From Euryarchaeota archaeon UBA91 (GTDB lineage Archaea; Thermoplasmatota; Poseidoniia; Poseidoniales; Poseidoniaceae): a stretch of 64,000 nt of DNA. Below, one piece after another: positions 1-8,014 of the stretch. The first letter of the stretch is position 1. Each line of letters opens with the position of its first letter. A model generated the notes under the pieces. The model searched no databases and was not told the origin of the DNA. It saw nothing but the letters and a program-made list of their open reading frames with translations. Where the stretch lies: assembly GCA_002499705.1 (NCBI GenBank), contig DAMU01000077.1, positions 10,761 through 74,760 of the forward strand, given 5' to 3'. The position numbers and the translations under genes were made by a program.

Positions 1-1083
1 TTGACCACGCCATTCATGCCAACAAAAGTGGAGATTGACCCACTTATTCGACCGTGGGAGCAGAGAACGGATTTCCGATACCCGATGTATGCAGAAGGAC
101 TCCGAAGGGCTTTTGACATGGTCACCAATCTCAAAATCCCTATTCTGGTTACTGAAAATGGAGTTGCAGATGATGACGATGATATGCGCCCTGAACATAT
201 TCGCAGACATCTTCTCATTACGTCTGAAGCCATTGCAGACGGAATAGATGTGCGAGGATTTTACCACTGGAGTTTAATGGATAATTTTGAATGGGCAGAA
301 GGCTATGACCAAAGATTTGGGTTATATCATGTGGAATTTGAGACACAAAAGAGAACCCTCAAAGAAAGCGGCCACGAATATGCTGCGATTGTGAAAGCGC
401 ATACAACCCCTCAACTTGTGATTATGGCAGGAGGATTAGGCACCCGTTTAGGAGAAATGTCTGAAAAAACGCCCAAATCATTGATTGAAGTGAACGGGAA
501 ACCGATGCTTCACCACATTCTTGATTGGGCAAAGACACAAGGATGCATGAACGCTCTAGTGCTCACAGGCCACCTTGGTGAACAGTTTGAAGGAATTACA
601 CACCCTGGAATGGCACTGACTTTCCATCAAGAAAAGGAGCCACTTGGAACCGGAGGTGCACTGTGGAATGCAAAGGAATTACTTGAGCAACGGTTTCTTC
701 TTGTGTGGGGTGATGACTGGCATCCGATTGAGTACAAACCGTTGATTGAACTTCATCACTCTGCAGACGCACCCCTCACAATGACCGTTACTCAGGCACA
801 TGATTCCAAGAACCTTAGGCATGAGAATGGACGACTAATGCTGTATGACAAACACTCAGAATCATCTGAGACACTGAATGGATATGAGGCAGGAACAAGT
901 ATTGTTGAGAAATCGACCGTCCTCAAATACGGACACAGTGGCAAATGGAGCTGGGAAGAAACGGTGTACAGTGCACTCTCTGGCGAAGCTGCAGTGCATT
1001 TGGATGACACGGCTTTTTGGGACATGGGCACGCCTGAACGACTTGCCTTATTCGAGAAATTCCTCAAGGATACTTCCGTGTGA
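1..1083 (+). CDS. GH1 beta-glycosidase C-terminus fused to sugar-phosphate nucleotidyltransferase (5' partial)
   Basis: The reading frame is open from the first base, so the gene starts upstream. Residues 1-130 are the C-terminal part of a family 1 glycoside hydrolase: the nucleophile motif VTENG (Glu about 52) and the family-typical GFYHWSLMDNFEWAEGY with RFGLYHV. About ten residues later a complete nucleotidyltransferase begins, with AGGLGTRLG (about 143-151), PKSLIEVNGKPM and GTGGAL, a fold typical of enzymes that make NDP-sugars from sugar-1-phosphates. One polypeptide could therefore release a sugar and also carry the activating step. It converges with, and overlaps by 36 nt, a galactokinase-like gene, which supports sugar salvage and activation. 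The sugar and nucleotide specificity cannot be read from the sequence. The leading TTG is probably not the true start. Confidence 0.85.
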   Translation: MTTPFMPTKVEIDPLIRPWEQRTDFRYPMYAEGLRRAFDMVTNLKIPILVTENGVADDDDDMRPEHIRRHLLITSEAIADGIDVRGFYHWSLMDNFEWAEGYDQRFGLYHVEFETQKRTLKESGHEYAAIVKAHTTPQLVIMAGGLGTRLGEMSEKTPKSLIEVNGKPMLHHILDWAKTQGCMNALVLTGHLGEQFEGITHPGMALTFHQEKEPLGTGGALWNAKELLEQRFLLVWGDDWHPIEYKPLIELHHSADAPLTMTVTQAHDSKNLRHENGRLMLYDKHSESSETLNGYEAGTSIVEKSTVLKYGHSGKWSWEETVYSALSGEAAVHLDDTAFWDMGTPERLALFEKFLKDTSV

Positions 1084-1878
1084 AGCACGATATACTGGGT
1101 AATTTGGTAGCACTTGAGCGTGTTCAACCAAGACCAGAATCATGCCGCCATAACCGCCGCCCATCATGCGCGCACCGTAGACACCGTCGGTTTGCTGTAA
1201 CTTCTTCACCTGCTCATCGACATCAGGGTGACTGACGCCCAAAGATTTCAATGAAGCGTGTGAGGCATTGAGAAGGACTCCAAGGTCAGGAGCCGAGGCG
1301 CCTAAAGATGAACGTACACGCTTATTTTCGGAGTTAATGTGTGCAAGGCGGACCTTTTGATCAGCAGAACCTTGGTATGTTTGACTGAGTTGACGGTGAA
1401 CTCCGGAATCAACCAATTTGAACATCCATGAAGAAGGAAGTTCAATTGATTCTGTGGAATGATTTGAAAAATCAATCATGGTAGCAAATCCTTCTTTTGC
1501 GTACATCATAGCCATCTGGTCCAGGAGTCCACAAGGTGTTTTCAATACTTCATGCTCGATTCGCTGGGCTTCTTTACACGCCTCTTGAGCATCCATGGCA
1601 CCGTTTACACCCAAGACAACTGCAAGGCATAAAGCAGCAGATGAAGACATTCCAACTCCGATTGGAATTTTACTTTCGACCGACAAGCGTGCCGGCCATC
1701 CACCTGCAGAACGCCACAATTCCACAACGGTAGAATCTCCTTCGTAGCCATCTTCCAGTGCATAAGCATCCAATGTCAACCGTAAATTGACGGCAAAAGG
1801 AAGGGCGAGCCCTCCCGCATAATCTGTATGCTCACCGAGAATGTTGATTCGTGCAGGAAGTGATGCACGGCGATGCAT
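1048..1878 (-). CDS. GHMP-family sugar kinase, galactokinase-like
   Basis: Predicted to phosphorylate galactose or a related sugar at C1 in the cytoplasm. The N-terminus carries the galactokinase signature RINILGEHTDYAGG, followed by the GHMP ATP-binding motif GVGMSSSAAL, the CGLLDQMAMMY segment with the catalytic Asp, and the C-terminal glycine-rich motif GARMMGGGYGG. At 276 residues it is shorter than typical galactokinases (350-390), yet every motif is present, so it looks compact rather than broken. Its 3' end overlaps the 3' end of the convergent GH1-nucleotidyltransferase gene. A pathway of glycosidase, sugar kinase and nucleotidyltransferase is a reasonable inference. Heptose or arabinose kinase activity is an alternative. 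Confidence 0.82.
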   Translation of the reverse strand: MHRRASLPARINILGEHTDYAGGLALPFAVNLRLTLDAYALEDGYEGDSTVVELWRSAGGWPARLSVESKIPIGVGMSSSAALCLAVVLGVNGAMDAQEACKEAQRIEHEVLKTPCGLLDQMAMMYAKEGFATMIDFSNHSTESIELPSSWMFKLVDSGVHRQLSQTYQGSADQKVRLAHINSENKRVRSSLGASAPDLGVLLNASHASLKSLGVSHPDVDEQVKKLQQTDGVYGARMMGGGYGGMILVLVEHAQVLPNYPVYRASHGSILEEFLE

Positions 1879-1900
1879 AGTTTCGCCTCAGTGCTACGCT

Positions 1901-3394
1901 TCAACCATTGGTAATGAGGTGATACATAGTACGGACGTGAATTCCAGTGGCACCGTTTCCAACCATTGAGTTGGTCTTTGCGCCCCAGTAGGTTCCGGCT
2001 ATGTCCATGTGAGCCCAGGTGATTTGTTCACCGTCTTTCTCATAATTTCGATTTGGAACAAATTGCTTCAAGAATGCGGCTGCAGTGTTTGCTCCGCCGT
2101 ATCGTCCAGCGCCAAGGTTTCGTGTGTCTGCAATTTTCGAATTGGTCATTTCCTTCTCGAAAGCAGGAAGGAGCGGCATTGGCCAAGCCAATTCACCCAC
2201 AGCGTTTCCTGCTTCGTGAATTCGTGTTCGGAAATCATCATCATTGGACCAAAGTCCAGTTGCTTCGTGGCCAAGAGCCACAACACAAGCCCCAGTTAGG
2301 GTTGCAAAATCGATGATGTATTCTGGATCAAACTCTCCAGCTTTCCACAATCCGTCAGAGAGGACCAATCGTCCTTCAGCATCGGTGTTCAAGATTTCAA
2401 TGGTCTTTCCAGACAATGTTGTGATGACGTCGCCAGGTCGTTGCGCATTGGATGATGGCATGTTTTCAGCCATGCAGGTTATCGCTACAACTTTGCCTTT
2501 ATGTCCAGTAGATGCGAGAGCTTGCATTGTTCCAAAAACAGTTGCTGAGCCACCCATATCATACTTCATTTCATCCATGTTTGCACCAGGCTTGAGCGAG
2601 ATTCCACCAGTGTCAAAGGTAATTCCTTTTCCAACAAGCATTGGACATCGACCGGATTCCTCACTGTTCATTTCAAAGATGACCATGCATGGTTTTCGAG
2701 CAGAACCCATTCCAACTGCAACCAATCCACCCATACCAGCCTTCTTGGCTTGGTCATAATTGATGATGGTTACATTGACGTTATCGTATTGTTTTGCCCA
2801 TTCCCATGCTTGGTCTGCAAATGCTTCAGGATACATATCGTTTGGAGGGCAATTGCCGAGGTCACGCGAAAGGTGAACTCCAGAGGCAACGCCAGCGTGG
2901 ATTTTGGTAAGTGCTGCGAGGGCATCTTCTTGACCCTCATCACAGGTAATTCGAACATCGAGTTCAGCCTCTTCGTCTTCATCATCTTGCATTTTATAAT
3001 TGTCGTAAGAATAATCTCGCAAGAGCATTCCTTCTGCAAATGCACCCATAGCCTCAACAGATGTTGCGCTGAATCGAACAGTCAAATCTGTGCCATGAGC
3101 TTTCTTTCGGTTTGCAATTACTGCTGCACCGGCTTTGCGGTAAGCATGAACGTCTACGTCGTCTTCTTTACCAAGACCGACAAGCATCGCTTTGCCACCT
3201 TCACTGCCGATGATTGACATTGTCGTCTTGTTTTTGGCTTTGAAGTCGCCTTCGGAAAGAATTCGGTTGATTTGGCCCTTTAATGCTGTGTGGAGGCCTT
3301 CTTGGAGAGATTCTGGAACTCCTTCTGAGCCTTCAAAAAGGGGCAAAATGAGGGTTCCGTTGATGTTGTGGCCGGGGCTTACGCTTACTTTCAT
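1901..3394 (-). CDS. pepA: Leucyl aminopeptidase, M17 family
   Basis: A cytosolic dimetal aminopeptidase that removes N-terminal residues from peptides. The M17 signature NTDAEGRLVLSDGL lies near residue 336, and the upstream metal/catalytic segment GKGITFDTGGISLKPG with a following DMGGSA is intact. The N-terminal Macro-like domain is present, and the length of about 497 residues fits the family. I chose the ATG at 3394 because AGGTGA lies 7 nt upstream. A longer frame to 3433 would add 13 residues and nearly abut the neighbour. It lies directly downstream of a secreted M14 carboxypeptidase on the same strand, so the two may be co-transcribed for use of extracellular peptides. Confidence 0.93.
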   Translation of the reverse strand: MKVSVSPGHNINGTLILPLFEGSEGVPESLQEGLHTALKGQINRILSEGDFKAKNKTTMSIIGSEGGKAMLVGLGKEDDVDVHAYRKAGAAVIANRKKAHGTDLTVRFSATSVEAMGAFAEGMLLRDYSYDNYKMQDDEDEEAELDVRITCDEGQEDALAALTKIHAGVASGVHLSRDLGNCPPNDMYPEAFADQAWEWAKQYDNVNVTIINYDQAKKAGMGGLVAVGMGSARKPCMVIFEMNSEESGRCPMLVGKGITFDTGGISLKPGANMDEMKYDMGGSATVFGTMQALASTGHKGKVVAITCMAENMPSSNAQRPGDVITTLSGKTIEILNTDAEGRLVLSDGLWKAGEFDPEYIIDFATLTGACVVALGHEATGLWSNDDDFRTRIHEAGNAVGELAWPMPLLPAFEKEMTNSKIADTRNLGAGRYGGANTAAAFLKQFVPNRNYEKDGEQITWAHMDIAGTYWGAKTNSMVGNGATGIHVRTMYHLITNG

Positions 3395-3429
3395 GAGTTC
3401 ACCTATACTTGCGTAGGCTGTTCGGCATT

Positions 3430-4842
3430 TCAATTCTCGCTTGCGTCATTCCGTTCATTGCCTTCGTCTTGTTCAGATTTTCGGCGGGATTCAGCCTCAT
3501 TAGCAAAAGCAGCGACTCCAATCACTGCTGCAAGTACTGAAATCGGATTGAACAGTCCGTATCCAATGAGGAAACGGTCTTGCTCAGTCTCGATATACGT
3601 TGCACTAATATTGACCGTTTCATTGACCCATGTTGCAGCGTTAATGACGCGCTTTTGATAGTTGAGGTTCCACATTCCATCTTCGGCAAACATGCCCGGA
3701 TTGACTGAGAAAGACACAACCGAACTGTTTGTAGCGTTCACTGAGAAGAAAGGTGAGATCCATGCCACTTCACCACTTTCGCCGATGTATTCGAGAGTGG
3801 CGTTTGCAGTGGAGGCCATTCCATGGTTCACAACATCCAATGTCAGTGTATCATCATCAATTGTTATCGATTGCACATCAAGGCGAGCACGCCAATACCA
3901 TACATTGTTGATGAGGTATTTCATAACATCCATCTCCTCCCCTAATCGTTCATTGAGAGCCTCAACTGAACCGGGGACAAATTGCTCGTCATCGGTTTCA
4001 AAGGTGAAGGTAGGGAAACCCATAACGCCGTAACCATAGTCTCTACTTGTTCCACAGTTTGGATACAATCCTTGATTTGCATTTTGAATTGGGATCTCTG
4101 AAATTCCGCCATTTACGTCATCTCGAATGCTGTGAAACAATTCCCAATCAGGAGGCTGTTCTGGCCACTTACCCCATGGGTAAAGAATAATCCAGACACC
4201 CGTGTGCATGGTGACGTAAAGGTCAGCATCTGGAACAACGGTATTCATGTAAACCGAGTTGGCAAGGGTTTCAGGCTCACTAAAAGCAGATGTCCCAGGT
4301 TGAGTTGTGGGGCACGAATTCCAATAGTGGTCGTAATTTCGATTCAAATCAACCTGTCCGAGGTTCCATCGAGTATCAATATCATTGCCATCTGGATTCA
4401 GCATGATCAGAACGTGAACCTCCGAATTTTGTAGAACCTGAATTGCTTCTTCATTACCCTCAATCCAGCCGTCGATGTAATATTTGGCAGATAACCATGC
4501 CAATGCGGTTCCAAGATACTCGTTGCCATGATGGCCGCCATCGATGTAGATGATTTCTTTTGAACTTCCATTGGGCTTGAATTCCGTGGACCAATCAGAT
4601 AATTGAACAACCCACAGACTCTTGCCTGCTCGGGATTTTCCAACATCCTCTAATTTGACAATGTCGGGATTTTCATCTGCCCATTCATTGACTTCCAACG
4701 TCATTGCTGCCCAAGTCATGTGCACGTGGTTATCGATAGGATCGCCAGGCCACGCCTCGCCTTGAGCGTCTTCTGCTTGAGCACTGGTAAGGGGGACAAG
4801 CGGAAGAAGCAGGCACAAGGTGAGGAAAATTGCTGCTCGCAT
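3430..4842 (-). CDS. Secreted, membrane-anchored zinc carboxypeptidase (M14)
   Basis: The ATG at 4842 gives a clean signal peptide (MRAAIFLTLCLLLPLVPLTS). A TTG start 48 nt upstream is possible but would bury it. The M14 domain has zinc ligands in HHGNEY (H105, E108), a third His in TMHTGV, substrate-binding VDLNRNYDHYW, and a late FETDDE that can supply the catalytic Glu. After a beta-rich segment, a hydrophobic stretch (FNPISVLAAVIGVAAFA) and a charged tail end the protein, so it is probably anchored with the enzyme outside. Paired with the cytosolic M17 peptidase downstream, it fits a protein-degrading heterotroph. Confidence 0.9.
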   Translation of the reverse strand: MRAAIFLTLCLLLPLVPLTSAQAEDAQGEAWPGDPIDNHVHMTWAAMTLEVNEWADENPDIVKLEDVGKSRAGKSLWVVQLSDWSTEFKPNGSSKEIIYIDGGHHGNEYLGTALAWLSAKYYIDGWIEGNEEAIQVLQNSEVHVLIMLNPDGNDIDTRWNLGQVDLNRNYDHYWNSCPTTQPGTSAFSEPETLANSVYMNTVVPDADLYVTMHTGVWIILYPWGKWPEQPPDWELFHSIRDDVNGGISEIPIQNANQGLYPNCGTSRDYGYGVMGFPTFTFETDDEQFVPGSVEALNERLGEEMDVMKYLINNVWYWRARLDVQSITIDDDTLTLDVVNHGMASTANATLEYIGESGEVAWISPFFSVNATNSSVVSFSVNPGMFAEDGMWNLNYQKRVINAATWVNETVNISATYIETEQDRFLIGYGLFNPISVLAAVIGVAAFANEAESRRKSEQDEGNERNDASEN

Positions 4843-4883
4843 GGCTGGCGCTAGCAAGCAAGAATCAAAAACGCTTGGGTGCG

Positions 4884-5309
4884 TTACCAATCCGAAGTAA
4901 AGGCGTTTGGATTGGTTACGCGTTCAGACTCACGAGTCCAAATTGAATTGATATTGGTTTGGCCACCGTAAATATCGGCAAAGGGGTCGATTTCTTCAGG
5001 ATCCAAATTTCGTTGCATGTAAGCCTCAACCCGTTCACGCAAGTCGGGTTTAAACTTCCAATAGTGGATTCTCCACTCACGGCCATCCCAGAGGGTCGTT
5101 TCTTCCGATTCAGTAGTGAGAAGGTCATAATCTTGGAACATGTAAAACAAGTTACGGTCGGTAGGCTCCAAGGCATTGTCAATGATACGATTGTAAAAAC
5201 CAAAGAATCCGAGAGCGTGTTCTGCCATACCTTGAGCAACTTCTTCATCCATCTCAAGATCGATGTGTTGTTGAATGGCTCGAGTAAGTTCCGATAATGT
5301 CATTGTCAT
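4884..5309 (-). CDS. Conserved archaeal hypothetical protein, DUF6015-like
   Basis: A soluble acidic protein of about 141 residues with no signal peptide or membrane segment. The N-terminal half, MTLSELTRAIQQHI followed by a helix ending in ALGFFGFYNRIIDNAL, and the segment PTDRNLFYMFQDYDLL resemble the uncharacterised archaeal DUF6015 family; this is from memory and not verified. The ATG at 5309 follows GGGGGAAA at good spacing, so it is preferred over the TTG at 5324. It sits upstream of the M14 carboxypeptidase with an overlap or small gap depending on that start. No biochemical role can be assigned. Confidence 0.7.
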   Translation of the reverse strand: MTMTLSELTRAIQQHIDLEMDEEVAQGMAEHALGFFGFYNRIIDNALEPTDRNLFYMFQDYDLLTTESEETTLWDGREWRIHYWKFKPDLRERVEAYMQRNLDPEEIDPFADIYGGQTNINSIWTRESERVTNPNAFTSDW

Positions 5310-5543
5310 TTTGATTTCCCCCAACCCGCTATTTTACTCCGCAGACACTGTATATTATTGTCATCCGACCCATATAGACTCATCGCTCGTATTTCATGAA
5401 AACACAAAAAATAAGCGAATATTGTCCCCCCAGCACCCAAAATAAGGAGGCCACGAGTAGCCCGCCTCATACAACCCAACAGGTGACTCAACTTAAACAA
5501 CATCAATCAACAGCCTCAAAAATGCCTGTGTAAGGGCAAGGTT
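5310..5543. promoter_or_regulatory. Divergent intergenic region between DUF6015-like gene and agmatinase
   Basis: About 234 nt separate two divergently transcribed genes. The region is AT-rich around 5345-5420, including a TATATTATTG stretch near 5350, compatible with archaeal promoter boxes for one or both genes. An open frame on the minus strand here (66 codons) has no recognisable features and I regard it as non-coding. No tRNA or clear hairpin was seen. Confidence 0.4.
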
Positions 5544-6575
5544 GTGAGCGAAGAGTATGTGCAGGGAAATTTCCTTGGCCTACCCGAAAAGGGGGGCGAA
5601 GTCGATGTCGCAATTCTGCAACTGCCTTACGAACTCACGACCTCTTACGGACAGGGTACTGCTGGAGGCCCAGCAGCATGCATCACCGCCAGCGCTCAAG
5701 TCGAGTTGTTTGATGCATCGCTTGGCGAAGACCTACCTGCTGGTGCCGCTCTCTTCACCGCACCAGAATGGGATGCTGAAGGTAACAGCCTTGCTGAACA
5801 ACTGGACAACATGAGCGGATATCTGAGACCTTGGTATGCTGGTGATTGTTTCCCCCTCATTTTAGGTGGCGAACACGGAATTTTGCCGCCCTTAGTCTAT
5901 GCAGCGCAGCACCATCCGATGGTGGGTGGGGATATCGAACGCTTAACTGTCGTGCAAATTGACGCTCATGCCGACTTGCGCGAACAACTCGACGGGGAGC
6001 CATATTCACATGCTTGTGCTGCAAGTCGTTCGCTTGATCTTGGCATAGGGAAACTGGTTCAAATTGGTATCCGTGCATATTCAAAGCAGGAAGCTGAATT
6101 CATCGAAAAAGATCAAAGAGTGACGACGTTTTTTGCACGTGACACACAATCTCCATCACACGGAGAAGCTGCATGGACTTCATGTTTAGAGACATTGAGA
6201 AGTTTAAGCGGTCCTGTTCATCTCACCATTGACATTGATGGATTAGATGGCAGCATCGTGCCCGCCACTGGAACTCCCGTTCCTGGAGGACTCTCGTTTT
6301 GGCGAGCAGCAGAAACGATTGAAGCAGTTTTCTCGGCCCCAAATGCGACGGTAATTAGTGCTGATGTCAATGAAATTGTGGCCCAAGAAGATTCCCCACT
6401 CACACAATTCACCGCTGCAATGTTAGCGACTAAAGTAATAGCAACGCAACTCAAGGCACGAAAAGACGGACGATGGAAGGCTGCAGCGGCTCAAGCAGGA
6501 AAACAGCGAGTTGCAGAACCATGTGATTATTTTCGAAAACAAATGAAAAGTGATATTCCGAAAGAAACAGCATGA
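5544..6575 (+). CDS. speB: Agmatinase / ureohydrolase family enzyme
   Basis: Predicted Mn-dependent hydrolase converting agmatine to putrescine and urea. All ureohydrolase metal motifs are present: GGEHG near residue 108, DAHADLR at 140-146, a following SHA, and DIDGLDGS with the last metal Asp residues. The length of 343 residues is within family range. The start is a GTG at 5544 (GTGAGCGAAGAG). It heads a same-strand run with AdoMet decarboxylase and deoxyhypusine synthase, so agmatine to putrescine/spermidine synthesis fits much better than arginase or formiminoglutamase activity. Confidence 0.9.
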   Translation: MSEEYVQGNFLGLPEKGGEVDVAILQLPYELTTSYGQGTAGGPAACITASAQVELFDASLGEDLPAGAALFTAPEWDAEGNSLAEQLDNMSGYLRPWYAGDCFPLILGGEHGILPPLVYAAQHHPMVGGDIERLTVVQIDAHADLREQLDGEPYSHACAASRSLDLGIGKLVQIGIRAYSKQEAEFIEKDQRVTTFFARDTQSPSHGEAAWTSCLETLRSLSGPVHLTIDIDGLDGSIVPATGTPVPGGLSFWRAAETIEAVFSAPNATVISADVNEIVAQEDSPLTQFTAAMLATKVIATQLKARKDGRWKAAAAQAGKQRVAEPCDYFRKQMKSDIPKETA

Positions 6576-6590
6576 AGAGGAGTGAATGTG

Positions 6591-6980
6591 ATGACGAATT
6601 TAGAAGCACATGGCGCCCACGTATTCCTCGATTACACGGGATATGTCTCTCCCACCGAGAATGATGGACAATGGATTCTCGAACTTCTGGAACAAGCAGT
6701 TGAACGCAGTGATGCAAGAAAGGTCCATTCCCATGTCGAACCGTTCGATGGTTCCCTCTCTCCTGTTGGATTCGCTGCGGTGGTATTACTTGACGAGAGT
6801 CACGTTACTGCTCACTGCTATTCGGAGAGTGGCTGGTTGGCTTTGGATTGTTTCACTTGTGGTGGTTCAGACCCCGAGGCCTTAGCAGACGATATCCATC
6901 TTCAACTGACGAAAGAGATTCCATCACTTGAACTCAAGCGTAGACAGCATGTTGCTCGCTTTTTACATGAGGAGGCTTAA
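6591..6980 (+). CDS. speD: S-adenosylmethionine decarboxylase proenzyme
   Basis: Supplies the decarboxylated AdoMet used for aminopropyl transfer to putrescine. The 129-residue protein has the prokaryotic SpeD layout, with the self-cleavage site in DESHVTAHCY (pyruvoyl-forming Ser about 70) and the downstream LALDCFTCGG motif with its catalytic Cys. The ATG at 6591 is chosen because GAAGAGGAG lies about 9 nt upstream; a GTG at 6582 would add three residues and lose this spacing. It follows agmatinase by 15 nt and its stop is 1 nt from the deoxyhypusine synthase start, indicating an operon. Confidence 0.92.
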   Translation: MTNLEAHGAHVFLDYTGYVSPTENDGQWILELLEQAVERSDARKVHSHVEPFDGSLSPVGFAAVVLLDESHVTAHCYSESGWLALDCFTCGGSDPEALADDIHLQLTKEIPSLELKRRQHVARFLHEEA

Positions 6981-6981
6981 C

Positions 6982-7938
6982 ATGTCTGTTCGGAAATTTG
7001 TCGATCAGAATTACCGTCATTTTAACGCAGGTGAACTTGCTCGTGCTGCACGTTCCTTAACTCATTTTTTAGACGGTGGAGGCAAGATTTTTGTCACGCT
7101 TGCTGGGGCTATGAGCACTGCTGAACTCGGTCGAAGTTTGGCACCACTGATTCGTGCAGGCCATATTGCTGGAATCTCTTGCACTGGAGCAAACTTAGAA
7201 GAAGACCTGTTTCATTTGGTCGCTCATAATTCCTATGTGTCCATCGAAAACTGGCGTAACCTCTCTGCTGAGGACGAGGCTGAATTGTTAGAGAAGAAAC
7301 TCAATCGTGTCACAGATATTTGCATTCCTGAAGAAGAAGCCTTTCGAAAAATAGAACATCATATTGTCTCATGTTGGAAACAGGCTGACAAAGATGGCGT
7401 GTCTAAACTCCCTCACGAATACTTCTACCAATTATTGCAAGACGGAACATTGGAAGCGGCTTTTGAAGCAAATCCAGAACATTCTTGGCTCTATGCTGCT
7501 GCAGAAAGAAGTCTTCCCATATTCGTCCCAGGCTGGGAGGATTCAACGCTTGGAAATATCTTTGCTGCTCGCTGTATTGAAGGAGAGATACGCCCCACTG
7601 CGATTAAAAATGGCGTTGAATACATGATTCAGTTGGCGCAATGGTATGAATCGAGAACGGACTCTCTGGCCTTTCTCCAAATCGGAGGAGGCATCGCAGG
7701 AGATTTCCCGATTTGCGTAGTACCTATGCTCAATCAAGATTTAGAAAGGAAGGTTCCTCTATGGGGCTGGTATTGCCAAATAAGCGAAGCATCTGCATCC
7801 TATGGAGGTTATTCAGGTGCACCCCCAAACGAAAAAATCACTTGGGGCAAACTCAACATCGATACGCCGAAGTTTGTAATTGAAAGCGATGCCACCATAG
7901 TTGCTCCATTGCTGTTTGGATATGTTATGGACGCTTAG
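6982..7938 (+). CDS. dhs: Deoxyhypusine synthase
   Basis: Uses spermidine and NAD to modify a lysine of archaeal IF5A, the first step towards (deoxy)hypusine. Diagnostic segments are LAGAMSTAELG, SCTGANLEEDLFH, PGWEDSTLG, LQIGGGIAGDFPI and the active-site region ITWGKL, whose Lys (K290) matches the catalytic lysine of the family. The ATG at 6982 follows GAGGAGG, deciding against upstream in-frame starts. The last gene of the polyamine run, it consumes the product its neighbours help to make. Some members of this superfamily are homospermidine synthases, so that activity is the main alternative. The spermidine synthase itself is not in the window. Confidence 0.92.
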   Translation: MSVRKFVDQNYRHFNAGELARAARSLTHFLDGGGKIFVTLAGAMSTAELGRSLAPLIRAGHIAGISCTGANLEEDLFHLVAHNSYVSIENWRNLSAEDEAELLEKKLNRVTDICIPEEEAFRKIEHHIVSCWKQADKDGVSKLPHEYFYQLLQDGTLEAAFEANPEHSWLYAAAERSLPIFVPGWEDSTLGNIFAARCIEGEIRPTAIKNGVEYMIQLAQWYESRTDSLAFLQIGGGIAGDFPICVVPMLNQDLERKVPLWGWYCQISEASASYGGYSGAPPNEKITWGKLNIDTPKFVIESDATIVAPLLFGYVMDA

Positions 7939-8014
7939 ATTGCAAGAATCAACCGCCATCACCTTTGCACAGAACTGCGCAAGTATTGAAGAGGAGCAGA
8001 CGCTACCTCTTTCC

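Noticed and set aside
1536..1733. 65-codon plus-strand frame inside the galactokinase-like gene
   Set aside because: Shadow frame; the minus-strand frame has all GHMP motifs.
2244..2759. 171-codon plus-strand frame inside pepA
   Set aside because: Antisense to the conserved M17 core, no motif of its own.
5306..5506. 66-codon open frame on the minus strand in the speB upstream region
   Set aside because: It overlaps the start region of the DUF6015-like gene, has no recognisable domain, and sits in an AT-rich divergent promoter region.
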